The position numbers and the translations under genes are program-made. This document shows, one piece after another, positions 16,489-23,992 of a stretch of 64,000 nucleotides of DNA. Origin of the DNA: Cytophagaceae bacterium (GTDB taxonomy: Bacteria > Bacteroidota > Bacteroidia > Cytophagales > Flexibacteraceae); NCBI GenBank assembly GCA_947458545.1, contig CANGYH010000001.1:620001-684000 (forward strand). The letters are read 5' to 3'. Each line of letters opens with the position of its first letter. Within the stretch, counting starts at the first letter, position 1. A model generated the notes under the pieces. The model searched no databases. It was not told the origin of the DNA and was given only the letters and a program-made list of their open reading frames with translations.

Positions 16489-18011
16489 TACGCCTCCACC
16501 ACCACGGGCAGCCTTCCGCCACCCAACCCTCCACCCTACCCCCTAGCCAGATGCAACCCCAGTTCCCTGCAAAAGCTCACATTGCGCTACTAATGCCGCG
16601 CTACACCTTGGCTACGTCTCGCTGGCGTAGCCGTGGCAATGTGTTCACTAACAGCCCGGCCGAGTGGACGGACACGATAGCCAAGGCCACTGCCTTTCGC
16701 GCCAACCCAACGGCAGCAGGCCAAAAAAGCGGCAACGCTACAGACCGGGCTTTTCACGTTTGGCGTGGCTACCCGGCTGCAACGGGTATAGACCCAGCCG
16801 TAACGCCGAACCAATACCCTACCTATGAAGGGGAAGGCCAGATAGCGGCTGCTATGGTTTATGCCCTGACTGGCAACGTAAGCTTTGGAAATGCTGTAAA
16901 AACGGCCTTACTTGCCCAGGTGCGCCAGCGCGCCGCTGGCATGACTACAGGCTTTATAGGGGCCTATGCCGACGAGCTACCGGCCCTGCCCATCACGAAC
17001 CGCCCCGACCGCAGGCCCAATAGCTGGAGTTGGTCTAATGAAGCGGTTTGGATAAACAAGCTGGGTCAAGCCTTCTGCCTATGCCGTAGCCTCTTTACAC
17101 CGCAAGAGGAGGCCGAGTTTACCGTCTGGCATGATGCGTGGGCCAACTTCTTTGCCGGTGTGCTATCAAGCCGCCTGATCGCTTCGGTGCCCGGCTACCT
17201 GTCCTTAGACCTATCCGTGCGTACAGGCAACTTCTCTGACGCCTGGCCGGTGGGTAACGAGCCGCTTTATTACCGGGCTGATGGCACCCCAGGGCCCGGC
17301 CCCGTGGCGGTAGGAGAACGCTTTGGCAACGTGCATTGGACGTTTGTCGGTGCTCTGGCTTCTAACTATCTGCTATCTGGCAGAGGTGCAATGCTTCAGG
17401 CAATCCGGGCCTATTACAATGCCTACCTGTTTTTTGCTGTCTACCCAGACGGCACCACCACCGAGCTTATCCGCAACAACGACTACGGCAACCCTGCACG
17501 AGGCGTGTGGTACGAGCGGCTGATGCATGAAGAGGCCTGCAAGACAGAGTTGATGCTTCGGATGCGTGGCCAGACCATGCTAGATATTACCCAGATGGGC
17601 GGCTTGCCCATTAACCGCGTGCCTGTGGGTGGGCAGCCAAAGACCCTAAAGCTGGTACTGGATAGGTTCCTTACCTACTATACGGGCAGCGATATGCGCT
17701 ACGGCGCTCTACCCGTCGCTAACAACACCCGGCTATACAGCCCCTACGTGGGCCCTCCTGCCTCTGATTACGGCGACGACTTTGAGACCGGCCCACCCAG
17801 CGTGTTTGGTATGGCTTTCCAGATTTACGGAGATGCCAACTACCGGCTTGCCTCTCGCCATGGGCTTCCTGGCATGCGCCCCTTACCATCAAACGGCTAC
17901 AGCTCATCGCGTACGCTGCAATCGTGGTTTAACGGGGCCGGAAACGATATCTACCCCGGTGCCTACGGGGTATGGAGTAACCTAGACGCGCGCGCCGCTT
18001 ACGCCCTATGA
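16485..18011 (+). CDS. Polysaccharide-lyase-like (alpha/alpha-toroid) protein; candidate depolymerase
   Basis: A 508-residue protein, the second largest in the element. Helical repeats rich in Trp, Tyr and Asn look like the (alpha/alpha) toroid of alginate/heparinase-type lyases: 'EGEGQIAAAMVYALTGNVSFGNAVKTALLAQV', 'WSWSNEAVWINKLGQAFCL', 'NVHWTFVGALASNYLLSGRGAMLQAI', and 'YPDGTTTELIRNNDYGNPARGVWYERLMHEEA', where Asn, His, Tyr and Arg could be catalytic. A role as a virion spike that degrades host capsule or exopolysaccharide would fit, but its place in the early operon, not the structural one, is odd for that. No signal peptide is seen. I use the ATG at 16485, which overlaps the previous stop; GTG at 16470 is possible. 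Confidence 0.45.
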   Translation: MIRLHHHGQPSATQPSTLPPSQMQPQFPAKAHIALLMPRYTLATSRWRSRGNVFTNSPAEWTDTIAKATAFRANPTAAGQKSGNATDRAFHVWRGYPAATGIDPAVTPNQYPTYEGEGQIAAAMVYALTGNVSFGNAVKTALLAQVRQRAAGMTTGFIGAYADELPALPITNRPDRRPNSWSWSNEAVWINKLGQAFCLCRSLFTPQEEAEFTVWHDAWANFFAGVLSSRLIASVPGYLSLDLSVRTGNFSDAWPVGNEPLYYRADGTPGPGPVAVGERFGNVHWTFVGALASNYLLSGRGAMLQAIRAYYNAYLFFAVYPDGTTTELIRNNDYGNPARGVWYERLMHEEACKTELMLRMRGQTMLDITQMGGLPINRVPVGGQPKTLKLVLDRFLTYYTGSDMRYGALPVANNTRLYSPYVGPPASDYGDDFETGPPSVFGMAFQIYGDANYRLASRHGLPGMRPLPSNGYSSSRTLQSWFNGAGNDIYPGAYGVWSNLDARAAYAL

Positions 18012-18097
18012 TTACCCTTTTTGTTTCCATCCTGATTATCTGCGTTCTGTATGCAGCCACACAGCACGACAAGCATGTACCACCTTTTGGATTCTGA
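18008..18097 (+). CDS. 29-residue single-helix membrane peptide
   Basis: Starts with an ATGA overlap on the preceding gene. It encodes 'MITLFVSILIICVLYAAT' followed by 'QHDKHVPPFGF'. The first 18 residues form one membrane helix. No homologue is known to me. Its support is the start-stop coupling shared with four neighbouring gene pairs. Confidence 0.4.
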   Translation: MITLFVSILIICVLYAATQHDKHVPPFGF

Positions 18098-18101
18098 TGC
18101 T

Positions 18102-18338
18102 ATGGCAGGTCTGTTTATGATCACCCTCTTGCTGGGCGCCGCCGTCTGGTATGCCTACCGGCGCATCAAAAAGCTTCAGTCAGAGATAGAGCGCCTTAAC
18201 CGCTCCATTTGGTGGAAGGATTTGAGGCTAGACCTCAAAGACCAATTTCTAGAGTATTATAAAGAAAGAGGCCGAGCCGCAAGTACCACCCCGCGCCCGG
18301 CCCCTGAAGATGCCTCAAACCCCTTTTCTAAAGTATGA
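18102..18338 (+). CDS. Small membrane protein with coiled coil
   Basis: A 78-residue protein beginning 'MAGLFMITLLLGAAVWYAYRR', a membrane helix with a basic flank on its C-terminal side. It continues as a charged coiled coil ('IKKLQSEIERLNRS') and a Pro/Ala-rich tail. The frame is open from an ATG at 18051, but 18102 lies just after the stop of the upstream peptide and places the membrane segment at the N-terminus, so I prefer it. Function is unknown. Single-pass proteins of this kind are common in membrane-containing phages. Confidence 0.5.
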   Translation: MAGLFMITLLLGAAVWYAYRRIKKLQSEIERLNRSIWWKDLRLDLKDQFLEYYKERGRAASTTPRPAPEDASNPFSKV

Positions 18339-18466
18339 AGCAAGTAGGTAGAACGGTGTATGTGACACCGAACACGTTCCAAAGCTACGATGCGCTTTGG
18401 CGTTTCGTCGCCCGTGTGGGCAAAAGGTTTACGGTTCGCATGGTCTCTAGCCTCTCTGAAGTATGA
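18335..18466 (+). CDS. 43-residue basic peptide
   Basis: Linked by ATGA overlaps on both sides: it begins on the stop of the membrane protein and ends on the start of the gene at 18463. The product ('MKQVGRTVYVTPNTFQSYD', then 'ALWRFVARVGKRFTVRMVSS') is basic and could be DNA- or RNA-binding, but no family is recognised. Confidence 0.4.
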   Translation: MKQVGRTVYVTPNTFQSYDALWRFVARVGKRFTVRMVSSLSEV

Positions 18467-18768
18467 CCAACAGCGAAAAAATCTTGATAGCTGCCCTTTC
18501 AAAGGTCAGCCTAGGCAAGCGGCCTGGCATAGCCCGGATGTGTAACTATCTGGCTGGCCTGCTTCAGGTAGACCCTGACCGTACCCTATCGAACGGGCAG
18601 GCCGATTTTCTGTGGCAGATAGCCTATCGGTACCGTGGCCAGCTAAAGGCGCACCTAGCGCCCGAGCTATTTGCCAAGGTACTTGCCGTGCCCCAGGTGG
18701 CCCGGCCAGGCCAGGCAACGGGCATATACTACGCACTGGCAACGCCACAACAGCTAAGGCTTATCTAA
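18463..18768 (+). CDS. Small element protein, helical
   Basis: A 101-residue protein. The segment 'LLQVDPDRTLSNGQADFLWQIAYRYRGQL' resembles short phage proteins in which 'L-x-x-x-Q-x-x-x-L-x-x-I-x-x-x-Y-R-x-x-L' recurs; no function is established for those. The C-terminus is 'GIYYALATPQQLRLI'. It is the last gene of the coupled chain before the rep region. Confidence 0.5.
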   Translation: MTNSEKILIAALSKVSLGKRPGIARMCNYLAGLLQVDPDRTLSNGQADFLWQIAYRYRGQLKAHLAPELFAKVLAVPQVARPGQATGIYYALATPQQLRLI

Positions 18769-18890
18769 GCCGCCGACACCTACCCGAAGCGTAAGGGCTC
18801 TGCTGGAGAGCACCCCCCAGGAATAAGGTAGGCCCGCGCACTACTGTGCATAGGTTCTTGGCCACCTACCAAAACGGCCAACCCGGCAAA

Positions 18891-18908
18891 GGGGCACCCC
18901 GGTGCCCC
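18891..18908. promoter_or_regulatory. GC-rich palindrome upstream of rep
   Basis: GGGGCACC-CC-GGTGCCCC, a perfect 8-bp stem with a 2-base centre, in the 320-base gap before rep. The gap holds no convincing gene. It could be a terminator for the early operon (no T-tract follows) or part of the replication origin. Confidence 0.4.
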
Positions 18909-19034
18909 TGAAGCCAAAACCCCTCACAGTAGGGGCGGCCCATGCCCGAAAACTCAATAAGCGCCCCATGCGCAAGCGCCCCCATCGGGGCTATTTCCCC
19001 CATCTCATTAACCCCGGAACCGAAGAATTTGCGC

Positions 19035-19069
19035 CACTTGACCCTAGGAAGTTTAACTAGGGTCAAGTG
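19035..19069. promoter_or_regulatory. Perfect 13-bp inverted repeat before rep (candidate origin or operator)
   Basis: CACTTGACCCTAG (19035-19047) and CTAGGGTCAAGTG (19057-19069) with the loop GAAGTTTAA. It ends 22 bases before the rep start. Rolling-circle Rep proteins commonly bind or nick such hairpins close to their own gene. An autoregulatory operator is the alternative. Confidence 0.55.
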
Positions 19070-19091
19070 TACATCGGAACCTTTTTCCTCT

Positions 19092-20267
19092 ATGTACATG
19101 GAAATCGTAGACCGTATCTACACCTCTGCCTTCACCCTGGCCATTGACTGGCTAGATGTTTTCTGCTACGAAGAGCGCGAAGACCCTGCCACCAGCATTT
19201 TGCCCATCCCTTCAGAGGAGCAAAGCAGCTTTGACTATGGAGACGTAGGCCTTGTGGCACAGCCCTACGGCACCCCCTTCTATCAGGTAGCCTATCAGGT
19301 CTACGTGTACGGGGAAGAGGTGGCCACCTTGCAATGCCATCCGCGTACCCTGGGCAAGTGGAAGCCCGGTGCCGCAGCTATCAAGATGCACAATCACGTC
19401 TTGTACCGTTCCGACTGGATGGATTTACTGACGCTGATTTGCCATACCCTCAAGCTTGGTATCAACAACGTAACCCGTCTCGATATAGCCCTCGACTTTC
19501 AGACCGACGAAGATCCGCACCTGCCCGAGCTACTCAACTACTACTACAAGCAGATGCCGGGCACGTTGCAGCTGCACATGAAGGGCCGGGCCACCTTCAA
19601 CGCAAGAGATATGAACAGGGAAACAATGTGCTTTCAACAGTTCATCATTGGTTCTGCCTCGTCTGGGAAGCAAGTCAGCGTGTACAACAAGACGAAGGAG
19701 ATTGAGAAAAGCCACAAGGGGTATATAGCTGCCTTTTGGCTGGCCAATGGCCTAGACCCTCAAAGTCGTGTGTACCGTCTGGAGTTACGGCTTAAAAGCG
19801 AAGGTCTACACTGCCTTGAGGGCTTTGAGTTCACCTTGCTAGACGACCCCGCCTATCTGGCTTCCATCATCCGTACCAGCTTTGAGAGCTTCTTTGAGTT
19901 TGCAAAAGCGAACCCAGGCGACACCAACACGCGCCGTTGGGAAGAACTACAGCTATTCAACTGGGAAGCTATGGGGGCCAGTCTATTACCAAAGACCAGC
20001 GCGCCGGTTGTCAACGACTTCTACAAAGTCCGGCTCTTCTTGCACCTGGCCATAAAGCAGGCCTTGGCCACCAACGTGCACGAAAACTTAATGCGCTCAA
20101 ACCTAGAGACCGCCGTCCATCAGGTCGTTCATTATGGTGTGCAAGAGTATGCCTCAAAGCAAGCTCTAAAGCTGATCAAGAAATACCGAAAGATGTGTAA
20201 GACCCCTGACCGCATCTCATTGCTATGTCGCCTCTTTGAGGTCAACCCTCAAAGCCTGGAAGACTAG
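19092..20267 (+). CDS. Rolling-circle replication initiator (Rep_trans-like)
   Basis: A 391-residue Rep protein. It matches the pattern of the 'replication initiation factor' (Rep_trans) family: 'NNVTRLDIALDF' (metal-binding/beta-strand motif), 'KQVSVYNKTKEIEKS' with candidate nicking Tyr198, and 'SRVYRLELRLKSEG'. These proteins nick a double-strand origin and stay covalently attached, starting rolling-circle replication of plasmids and ssDNA phages. The frame is open from 18942, but the first 50 codons include the inverted repeat and have no family character; I use the ATG at 19092 (19098 also possible). An SSB gene follows 60 bases later, supporting a single-stranded intermediate. Confidence 0.8.
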   Translation: MYMEIVDRIYTSAFTLAIDWLDVFCYEEREDPATSILPIPSEEQSSFDYGDVGLVAQPYGTPFYQVAYQVYVYGEEVATLQCHPRTLGKWKPGAAAIKMHNHVLYRSDWMDLLTLICHTLKLGINNVTRLDIALDFQTDEDPHLPELLNYYYKQMPGTLQLHMKGRATFNARDMNRETMCFQQFIIGSASSGKQVSVYNKTKEIEKSHKGYIAAFWLANGLDPQSRVYRLELRLKSEGLHCLEGFEFTLLDDPAYLASIIRTSFESFFEFAKANPGDTNTRRWEELQLFNWEAMGASLLPKTSAPVVNDFYKVRLFLHLAIKQALATNVHENLMRSNLETAVHQVVHYGVQEYASKQALKLIKKYRKMCKTPDRISLLCRLFEVNPQSLED

Positions 20268-20327
20268 CCCAAGACACCCACCACTATTCAAATTCAATTT
20301 TCTCAAACCCCTTTTCTACCCTGCATT

Positions 20328-20720
20328 ATGCAGACTATCACAATCGCCGGTAACATCGGCAAAGTCAAAGTTCAAAACTCCAACGGACGGGAGTTTATCA
20401 GCTTCACGGTTGCTTGCAACGAGCGCGACAACCAAGGCAACGAAAAAACCATCTGGTATGGTTGCACCTACAACTTCGTAAAGGTGGCCGAGTACCTTAA
20501 AGCCGGAACCCGAGTTGTGTGCTCTGGCCGGTTCAACCCATCCATCTACCACGGCCAGAACGGCGCGAGCCTGGATTTGAAGGTAGCCGTCAATCAGCTT
20601 GACTTCTACAACGTCAAGAAAGACGAGGCACCCGCCGGCCATCAGCAACCTGGCGCAACAGCGCCCGATCTGCAGGACGTTCCACCGGCCCTGCCGCCCG
20701 ACGACAACACGCCCTTCTAA
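20328..20720 (+). CDS. ssb: Single-stranded DNA-binding protein
   Basis: A 130-residue SSB. The OB fold is clear: 'ITIAGNIGKVKVQNSNGREFISFTVACNERD', 'KTIWYGCTYNFVKVAEYLKAGTRVVCSGRF' and 'SLDLKVAVNQLDFY'. The tail is Pro-rich and acidic, ending 'PPDDNTPF', very like the DDxxPF tip with which bacterial SSBs recruit host replication proteins. It belongs to the element and would coat single-stranded replication intermediates or a packaged ssDNA genome. A strong terminator follows, closing the replication module. Confidence 0.93.
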   Translation: MQTITIAGNIGKVKVQNSNGREFISFTVACNERDNQGNEKTIWYGCTYNFVKVAEYLKAGTRVVCSGRFNPSIYHGQNGASLDLKVAVNQLDFYNVKKDEAPAGHQQPGATAPDLQDVPPALPPDDNTPF

Positions 20721-20740
20721 GGGCTGTTTAGGTCAAAGAA

Positions 20741-20769
20741 AAAGCCCCCTTTTGCAAGGGGGCTTTTTT
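20741..20769 (+). terminator. Rho-independent terminator after ssb
   Basis: Arms AAAGCCCCCTT and AAGGGGGCTTT, 4-base loop, then TTT. It ends the rep-ssb transcript. Confidence 0.85.
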
Positions 20770-20818
20770 GTGCCCATACAGAAGCGATATGGCAGGGATA
20801 TATATATCGACATAAAAA

Positions 20819-20877
20819 CGATTTGAGCGCGACCACGGGCAAAATATGGGCCCTCTCGAAGCGATTTGGACGCGACC
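20819..20877. repeat. Imperfect 16-bp direct repeat
   Basis: CGATTTGAGCGCGACC (20819-20834) and CGATTTGGACGCGACC (20862-20877), differing at two bases and 43 bp apart, between ssb and the DUF4248-like gene. An AT-rich run (TATATATAT) lies just left. It could be an origin iteron pair or a regulator site. Confidence 0.35.
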
Positions 20878-21075
20878 CTATTCCCATCCGTCAGGTGCGC
20901 CAAGGTGGGCAACTACTTTTTCAACTTGGGCAGGTGTCAGCAGCTTGCTTTTGTCTAAAGTCAGGTTGGGGATGCGCTTCATCCACCGCAAAAGCGTGTG
21001 CACGGTTACTCCGTATAGCTCTGCCAGGGTGGATTTAAGTAGCGGCTGCCCCTTGCGGGTAGTGCTATTTGTCAT
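20878..21075 (-). CDS. DUF4248-like helix-turn-helix protein
   Basis: A 65-residue protein: 'LLKSTLAELYGVTVHTLLRWMKRIPNL' forms a helix-turn-helix, and 'LLTPAQVEKVVAHLGAPDGWE' is the typical C-terminal helix-plus-'LG.P' ending of DUF4248-type proteins found in Bacteroidota phages and mobile elements. The frame is open to 21189, but the ATG at 21075 gives the family-sized protein. It diverges from the structural operon, with a perfect 14-bp palindrome between the two starts, so it may regulate late genes. Confidence 0.65.
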   Translation of the reverse strand: MTNSTTRKGQPLLKSTLAELYGVTVHTLLRWMKRIPNLTLDKSKLLTPAQVEKVVAHLGAPDGWE

Positions 21076-21119
21076 TAGAGCGGGGTGGTAAGCTGTAAAG
21101 ATAGCGTGAAATGTGAAGG

Positions 21120-21133
21120 GATATGTACATATC
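21120..21133. promoter_or_regulatory. Palindromic operator candidate
   Basis: GATATGTACATATC is a perfect 14-bp palindrome in the intergenic region between the DUF4248-like regulator and the start of the long rightward operon. Its place suggests control of the late promoter. Confidence 0.5.
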
Positions 21134-21187
21134 TGAACAGCGCTCTTGGCCAGCGGAAAAAGATTTGGGCTCCTATTCGCTGAAGCC

Positions 21188-21472
21188 ATGCCCGTTGCAG
21201 TACCCTACACCCCTCCGCAGTCTGTTGCTATAGTCGCACCTGCTGCACAGCGCACCCCGGTGCCATCTGCCCAAGGTCTGCTGAACTCTACCAAAGAGGC
21301 GGGCACTTCAGCACCTAAAGAAAAGAGATGGTTGGGCGATCAACGATACCCAGCCAACCGCCAAGAACGCCGCACCGGATACCTGCCAAAAGGTACGCCT
21401 CTGCCCCAACGTCTGGCCTTTCTGCAAAACACGCTTCATTCTTGCTTTTGCCGCCCTATTGAGGGCCGCTAG
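21188..21472 (+). CDS. First protein of the structural operon
   Basis: A 94-residue, Pro- and basic-rich protein with no recognised motif ('PYTPPQSVAIVAPAAQRTPVPSAQ', then 'KEKRWLGDQRYPANRQERRTGYLPKG'). The frame extends to 21146, but the ATG at 21188 gives a sensible start. It lies 112 bases from the divergent regulator and 10 bases before the next gene. A small virion or scaffolding protein is possible; nothing in the sequence proves it. Confidence 0.45.
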   Translation: MPVAVPYTPPQSVAIVAPAAQRTPVPSAQGLLNSTKEAGTSAPKEKRWLGDQRYPANRQERRTGYLPKGTPLPQRLAFLQNTLHSCFCRPIEGR

Positions 21473-21482
21473 GCCAAAGCCT

Positions 21483-22046
21483 ATGTCTTTTCAACTTCTC
21501 GCCCTAGCCGCTGGAGGCCTTATTGCTTTCAGAGCATTACGTAAAGGGGTAAATGCAACTTCTATCAATGCCGAGATAGTAGGCATTGAAGCCCTAAATC
21601 CGGCTGGCCTAACCGAGTTTGTCGCAAGGGTGCGTGTGCGCTTCACCAACCCTACAGGCTCTCAATACCGCGTGCGTAACGCCTTCTTTCAGTTGCTTAA
21701 AAACGGTAGTCAGTTTGGCACCGTCAACAGCACCGAACCTGTTGAGATACTGCCTACCTCTACCAAAGAGGCCATCTTTTCAACACGTCTTAGCACTCTG
21801 GACATGTTAAGCCTAGGTGGCGATTTGTGGCGCACAGGTTCAACCAAGGTGGACACCAAAGGGCGTATTGAGTTCTTTGACTTCCCAGCCGTGCCAGTAG
21901 GTTCTTCATTCAATTGGCAGCTACCCGGCTGGCTTACCAGCCTTCTTAACATGGGTGGGCGCACCAATGATAAGACCCAAAAAAAAGGCAAGCAAGGCCG
22001 CAAAGGTCAAGGCCTCAACTACGGTACTAGCTCTTACAACGCATAG
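21483..22046 (+). CDS. Membrane-anchored LEA14/WHy-like beta-sandwich protein
   Basis: A 187-residue protein. Residues 1-20 are a membrane anchor ('FQLLALAAGGLIAFRALRKG'). The central part, 'INAEIVGIEALNPAGLTEFVARVRVRFTNPTGSQYRVRN', with 'EPVEILPTSTKEAIFSTRLS', has the alternating strands and 'NP' turns of LEA14-like (WHy) beta-sandwich domains. The C-terminal tail is Lys/Gly-rich. It probably sits on or in a membrane as a virion component. The stop TAG overlaps the GTG start of the next gene. Confidence 0.5.
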   Translation: MSFQLLALAAGGLIAFRALRKGVNATSINAEIVGIEALNPAGLTEFVARVRVRFTNPTGSQYRVRNAFFQLLKNGSQFGTVNSTEPVEILPTSTKEAIFSTRLSTLDMLSLGGDLWRTGSTKVDTKGRIEFFDFPAVPVGSSFNWQLPGWLTSLLNMGGRTNDKTQKKGKQGRKGQGLNYGTSSYNA

Positions 22047-23569
22047 TGGTAACTCTTGCCCAAGCGCGCGCGCTAATGCCTGCCGCAACCGGTCAGCGCA
22101 CACTAATCAAGGCTGACGGCATCACGTCTGAAATCGTGCAAGCCGTCTTGTCAACCTTCAGGCAAAGCCACAGCCAGGCCTTTCCGCTATCCCAGCTACT
22201 CAAAGGTGTAAATGCCCAGGACACGGCCCGGCGCGTCTTTGACTTAATAAAACACAACATCCGCTACGTGCTTGATACGGCAGGTCAGCAGGATATACCC
22301 ACCCCGTCCCGTGTCGTTGGCCAGGGGTTTTCAGACTGCAAAGGGTACGCCATCCTGGCCGTGTCCTTGCTCAAAGGGGCAGGCGTTGACGGTGGCTTTC
22401 GCTTCGTTAGCTACAAAAAGTCCGACACACGCCCGACCCACGTCTATGCCTTCGCAAAGCTCTCGAATGGACAGACCCTCACCATAGACCCGTGTATGCC
22501 GGGCTTTAACCAAGAGCAAACCTATCAGCACAAACAAGACTACCCCATGTCAGCTATCTACGCCATCAGTGGGCCAGACGACGAGCTAGAACGTATCGCC
22601 TCGCCCAACTTAGACCCTGAAATGCACGGCCCAATGGCCGACCTGCAACTTATGCGCGAAGCCGCTGCCTTGGAAGGGGCAATAGCTTCAACCATCAGCG
22701 GCCCCGATGCCATCGCCTTGCAACGCGCTTCAGAAGAGGCCGTGGCTGATTACGATGCTGCTATACGAGCCTTGGCCGAAGGCAACCTAGACCGCCTTGA
22801 GTACCTGGGTGAAGGCATCATTCAACGCGATGCTGCCGCTGCCGTTGGCCGCCGCCGGCGCAACACCAAAACCCGCCGTGCGCGTCGAGGCAAGTTGATC
22901 AAGAATGTAGCCAGAGCCACAAAGCGCGCAGGCCGTGGGGCTCTAAGGTTTGCAAAGCGTGCCGTTACCGCACCCGTCCGACTGGCCGCCACAGCTGCAT
23001 TGCGTCTGCTTGGCCGCCAGGTAGCGCCTGCCTTCCTTTACATTTTCATCACCAACCCAAAGACGGTAGAGGCCTTGCCCGAGAAGGTGAAGCGCAAGCG
23101 CAACCGGCAGCTAGCCATCATGCGTGTCTTTACCCAAAAGCTAGGGGTATCTGAAGGCCGCTTCCGCACCATCGTGGCAAACGGCATCAAACGCAAGATG
23201 CGCCAAACGCCGCAGCAGGTTCTTTCCCGTGTGGTTACCGGGCCAATCAGTGGCATTGGCGTTGCACCTGCTGCCCTTGCCTTTCTGCCGCAGTTGCTAG
23301 AGCTTATTCAAAAGATTCTAGGTGGCGGCAAAGCCCCTATGGGCAAAGACGATGGTGCTGACCCTGAAGGCGACTTCTTTTCTGCCACCCCCAGGCAAAG
23401 GCGCATGGTTCGTGCCTCAATGCAACGTTCAACGCCGCAAGACCGAGCCGAAGAGCCTACGACCTATGAAGAGGAAAGCGAGCTTCAAACCCGCCAGATG
23501 CGTTCGGTTGAAGCCGTAGAGCAAGAGCCCGAAGACACCCCCGAAGAAGCGCCGCTTCCCGACAACTGA
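22046..23569 (+). CDS. Transglutaminase-fold (papain-like) protein with basic and acidic tails
   Basis: A 507-residue protein. Residues 60-150 hold a transglutaminase-like cysteine protease core with the triad Cys98 ('GFSDCKGYA'), His132 ('PTHVYAF') and Asp148 ('TLTIDPC'). A very basic stretch follows (about 270-315: 'RRRRNTKTRRARRGKLIKN', then 'RATKRAGRGALRFAKRA') and could bind nucleic acid. Next comes a helical region and an acidic C-terminus. Roles could be maturation protease, internal nucleoprotein or entry enzyme; the combination is unusual. The GTG start at 22046 overlaps the previous TAG. It precedes a run of small membrane proteins and the candidate capsid genes. Confidence 0.65.
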   Translation: MVTLAQARALMPAATGQRTLIKADGITSEIVQAVLSTFRQSHSQAFPLSQLLKGVNAQDTARRVFDLIKHNIRYVLDTAGQQDIPTPSRVVGQGFSDCKGYAILAVSLLKGAGVDGGFRFVSYKKSDTRPTHVYAFAKLSNGQTLTIDPCMPGFNQEQTYQHKQDYPMSAIYAISGPDDELERIASPNLDPEMHGPMADLQLMREAAALEGAIASTISGPDAIALQRASEEAVADYDAAIRALAEGNLDRLEYLGEGIIQRDAAAAVGRRRRNTKTRRARRGKLIKNVARATKRAGRGALRFAKRAVTAPVRLAATAALRLLGRQVAPAFLYIFITNPKTVEALPEKVKRKRNRQLAIMRVFTQKLGVSEGRFRTIVANGIKRKMRQTPQQVLSRVVTGPISGIGVAPAALAFLPQLLELIQKILGGGKAPMGKDDGADPEGDFFSATPRQRRMVRASMQRSTPQDRAEEPTTYEEESELQTRQMRSVEAVEQEPEDTPEEAPLPDN

Positions 23570-23599
23570 AAGCGACAAGGCTCCGGGGAGACCCAAAGG

Positions 23600-23776
23600 A
23601 TGCAATCACGCATGGCAGCCGATGGGCCAGACGGCTCCGACCCCGACCTAAGCGCCCAAAGCTCAAAGACTACTGAAGACGGCCAAAACGAGGGCGGCCA
23701 AGCTTCAGCTACCGGCCTGAATAAGCTCCTGATTCCAGGGCTGATAGGGTTCGGGATATACAAAGCCCTCTCTTAA
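23600..23776 (+). CDS. 58-residue membrane protein
   Basis: Starts at ATG 23600 ('MQSRMAADGPDGSDPDLSAQ'; a second ATG at 23612 is possible). An acidic, Ser/Gln-rich N-terminus leads to one hydrophobic C-terminal segment ('LLIPGLIGFGIYKALS'). It fills the gap between the transglutaminase-like gene and the coiled-coil gene. A single-pass virion membrane protein is plausible. Confidence 0.5.
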   Translation: MQSRMAADGPDGSDPDLSAQSSKTTEDGQNEGGQASATGLNKLLIPGLIGFGIYKALS

Positions 23777-23791
23777 CCTGTAAACGCCCCT

Positions 23792-23965
23792 ATGGCAAAA
23801 TCACAGATCGGAAGCCTTAGCTCCAGACTCCGCAAGGAAGAGGCTAAACAGCGCAAGCTGGAAAAAACGCTGGAGAAAAAGAAAGCGGTAGAGGCCATGC
23901 AGAAAAAGCTGGAGACCGCCAAAAAGAGCACCGCCACCCTTCGCAAGAAGGTCTCTGGCCGGTAG
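23792..23965 (+). CDS. 57-residue Lys-rich coiled-coil protein
   Basis: Starts at ATG 23792 and runs to TAG at 23963. The product is a single charged helix: 'LSSRLRKEEAKQRKLEKTLE', 'KKKAVEAMQKKLETAKKS', ending 'TLRKKVSGR'. It is strongly basic and heptad-like, so it may oligomerise or bind nucleic acid. The opposite strand also has an open frame here, but the operon runs rightward. Confidence 0.5.
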   Translation: MAKSQIGSLSSRLRKEEAKQRKLEKTLEKKKAVEAMQKKLETAKKSTATLRKKVSGR

Positions 23966-23992
23966 GCTAAACCCTAGCACACCCCACAAAAA

